DNA of 5,707 nucleotides, taken from the NCBI RefSeq assembly GCF_042650605.1, contig NZ_JBHSBN010000073.1, forward strand, positions 1 to 5,707, in the 5' to 3' direction. The stretch's first letter is position 1; the number at the start of each line of letters is the position of its first letter. The position numbers were made by a program, and so were the translations under genes. This document shows, one piece after another, positions 4,696 to 5,707 of this stretch. A model generated the notes under the pieces. The model did not search any database. It was not told where the DNA came from and saw only the letters and a list, made by a program, of their open reading frames with translations. Source of the DNA: Micromonospora_J zhanjiangensis. Its GTDB lineage: Bacteria; Actinomycetota; Actinomycetes; Mycobacteriales; Micromonosporaceae.

Positions 4696-5707
4696 GTGCC
4701 ACGTCTCAACCCCGCTCGACGATGGGCCGTGATCGGCTCCGTCGCGACACTCGCTCTCGCGGGTGTCGGGATGTCCCGAACGGAACTGGCGTCGGCGGCT
4801 GCCGCCGGATGCCAGGTCAGCTACACCGTCAGCTCCCAATGGCAGGGCGGCTTCGGCGCCAACGTCGCCATCACCAACCTCGGCGACCCGATCACCTCCT
4901 GGCGACTGACCTGGACCTTCGGCGCCGGCCAAACCATCCAACAACTCTGGAACGGCAGCTACACCCAAACCGGCACCCAGGTCACCGTCACCAACGCCAG
5001 CTACAACGGAAACCTCGGCACCGGCGCCAGCACCAGCTTCGGCTTCAACGGCTCCTGGACCGGCAGCAACCCCGCCCCGACGTCGTTCGCCCTCAACGGG
5101 GTCACCTGCAACGGCGGCACCACCCCGCCCAGCACACCACCACCCACCACCTCCGGGCCGACCACGCCGCCGCCCACCACCCCGCCACCCGGCGGAGACG
5201 GCCCCTGCGACATCTACGCCAGAGGTGGAACACCCTGCGTCGCCGCGCACAGCACCACCCGCGCCCTCTACGCCACCTACAACGGCAACCTCTACCAGGT
5301 ACGCCGATCCTCCGACAACACCACCCGCAACATCACCCCACTCAGCCCCGGCGGCGCCGCCAACGCGGCCACCCAGGACACCTTCTGCGCCAACACCAGC
5401 TGCGTCATCACGATCATCTACGACCAGTCCGGGCGGAACAACCACCTCACCCAGGCGCCTCCCGGCGGCTTCCAGGGCCCGGCCCCCGGTGGCTACGACA
5501 ACCTCGCCGACGCGAAGGCGGCCCCCACCACGGTCAAGGGCAGCAAGGCGTACGGGGTGTTCGTGGCGCCCGGCACCGGCTACCGGAACAACGCCACCAA
5601 CGGCATCGCCAAGGGTGACCAGCCCGAGGGCATGTACGCCATCTTCGACGGCACGCACTACAACGGCGGCTGCTGCTTCGACTACGGCAACGCCGAGACC
5701 AACAGCC
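4696..5707 (+). CDS. Secreted GH54 alpha-L-arabinofuranosidase with N-terminal CBM2, 3' end cut by window
   Basis: 337 codons are visible, continuing past the right edge. Residues 1-35 are a signal peptide (RR in the N-region, hydrophobic 12-25, Ala-rich cleavage zone). Residues 39-138 are a complete CBM2 bounded by Cys39 and Cys138, with Trp49, Trp69, Trp85, Tyr103 and Trp121. Residues 139-168 are a Pro/Thr/Gly linker. From residue 170 (GPCDIYARGGTPCVAAHSTT) the sequence is the GH54 catalytic domain, whose enzymes release terminal alpha-L-arabinofuranose from arabinoxylan and arabinan. Its cysteines at 171, 181, 231, 236, 326 and 327 reproduce, with a constant offset of 150, the three disulfides I recall from Aspergillus AbfB (21-31, 81-86 and the vicinal 176-177). 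By that offset the nucleophile Glu221 and acid/base Asp297 would fall at about 371 and 447, outside the window, so activity cannot be confirmed here. A CBM42 often follows GH54 and may lie beyond the edge. The GTG start is supported by GGAGG 5 nt upstream. Codon use in the CBM2 and linker differs from the neighbouring genes. Confidence 0.93.
   Translation, partial: MPRLNPARRWAVIGSVATLALAGVGMSRTELASAAAAGCQVSYTVSSQWQGGFGANVAITNLGDPITSWRLTWTFGAGQTIQQLWNGSYTQTGTQVTVTNASYNGNLGTGASTSFGFNGSWTGSNPAPTSFALNGVTCNGGTTPPSTPPPTTSGPTTPPPTTPPPGGDGPCDIYARGGTPCVAAHSTTRALYATYNGNLYQVRRSSDNTTRNITPLSPGGAANAATQDTFCANTSCVITIIYDQSGRNNHLTQAPPGGFQGPAPGGYDNLADAKAAPTTVKGSKAYGVFVAPGTGYRNNATNGIAKGDQPEGMYAIFDGTHYNGGCCFDYGNAETNS

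Noticed and set aside
4645..5658. Minus-strand open frame (about 337 codons) opposite the GH54 gene
   Set aside because: It is antisense to the CBM2-GH54 gene, with low-complexity Gly/Val/Ala content from the reverse of the Pro/Thr linker and no recognisable motif.

Overview
The window is very GC-rich, with GC-dominated third codon positions, GTG and TTG starts and strong purine-rich ribosome binding sites. Together with secreted enzymes joined by Pro/Thr linkers to family 2 carbohydrate-binding modules (CBM2), this points to a mycelial actinobacterium. A Micromonospora-like genus is my best guess, by inference only. All three genes encode exported plant-polysaccharide-degrading enzymes, so this is part of a hemicellulose utilisation locus.

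Layout: (1) minus strand, 1234 to beyond the left edge: a CE1 esterase of the acetylxylan-esterase/PHB-depolymerase-like type, with eight tandem APPTT repeats and a C-terminal CBM2 cut by the window edge. (2) 1235-1413: a gap holding a strong hairpin just after the stop of the upstream gene (likely terminator) and a second, perfect 11-bp hairpin in front of the esterase. (3) minus strand, 4200-1414: a complete 928-residue GH74 xyloglucanase with signal peptide, two-propeller catalytic domain, linker and CBM2. (4) 4201-4695: a divergent regulatory region with a good minus-strand sigma-70-like promoter, a weaker plus-strand candidate, a 14-bp perfect palindrome of LacI-operator type and a second 12-bp palindrome. 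(5) plus strand, 4696 to beyond the right edge: a GH54 alpha-L-arabinofuranosidase with an N-terminal CBM2, cut before its catalytic residues.

The enzymes fit together. GH74 cuts the xyloglucan backbone, GH54 removes arabinofuranosyl side chains from arabinoxylan or arabinan, and CE1 removes ester groups (acetyl or feruloyl) that block xylan hydrolysis. The CBM2 modules hold all three on cellulose or xylan surfaces. The palindrome in the divergent region suggests sugar-responsive LacI-family repression, at least of the arabinofuranosidase.

I found no sign of an undescribed system, mobile element, CRISPR array or RNA gene. The points most worth a second look are the operator, the sharply different codon usage of the CBM2 modules (module shuffling), and two enzyme types better known from fungi side by side.
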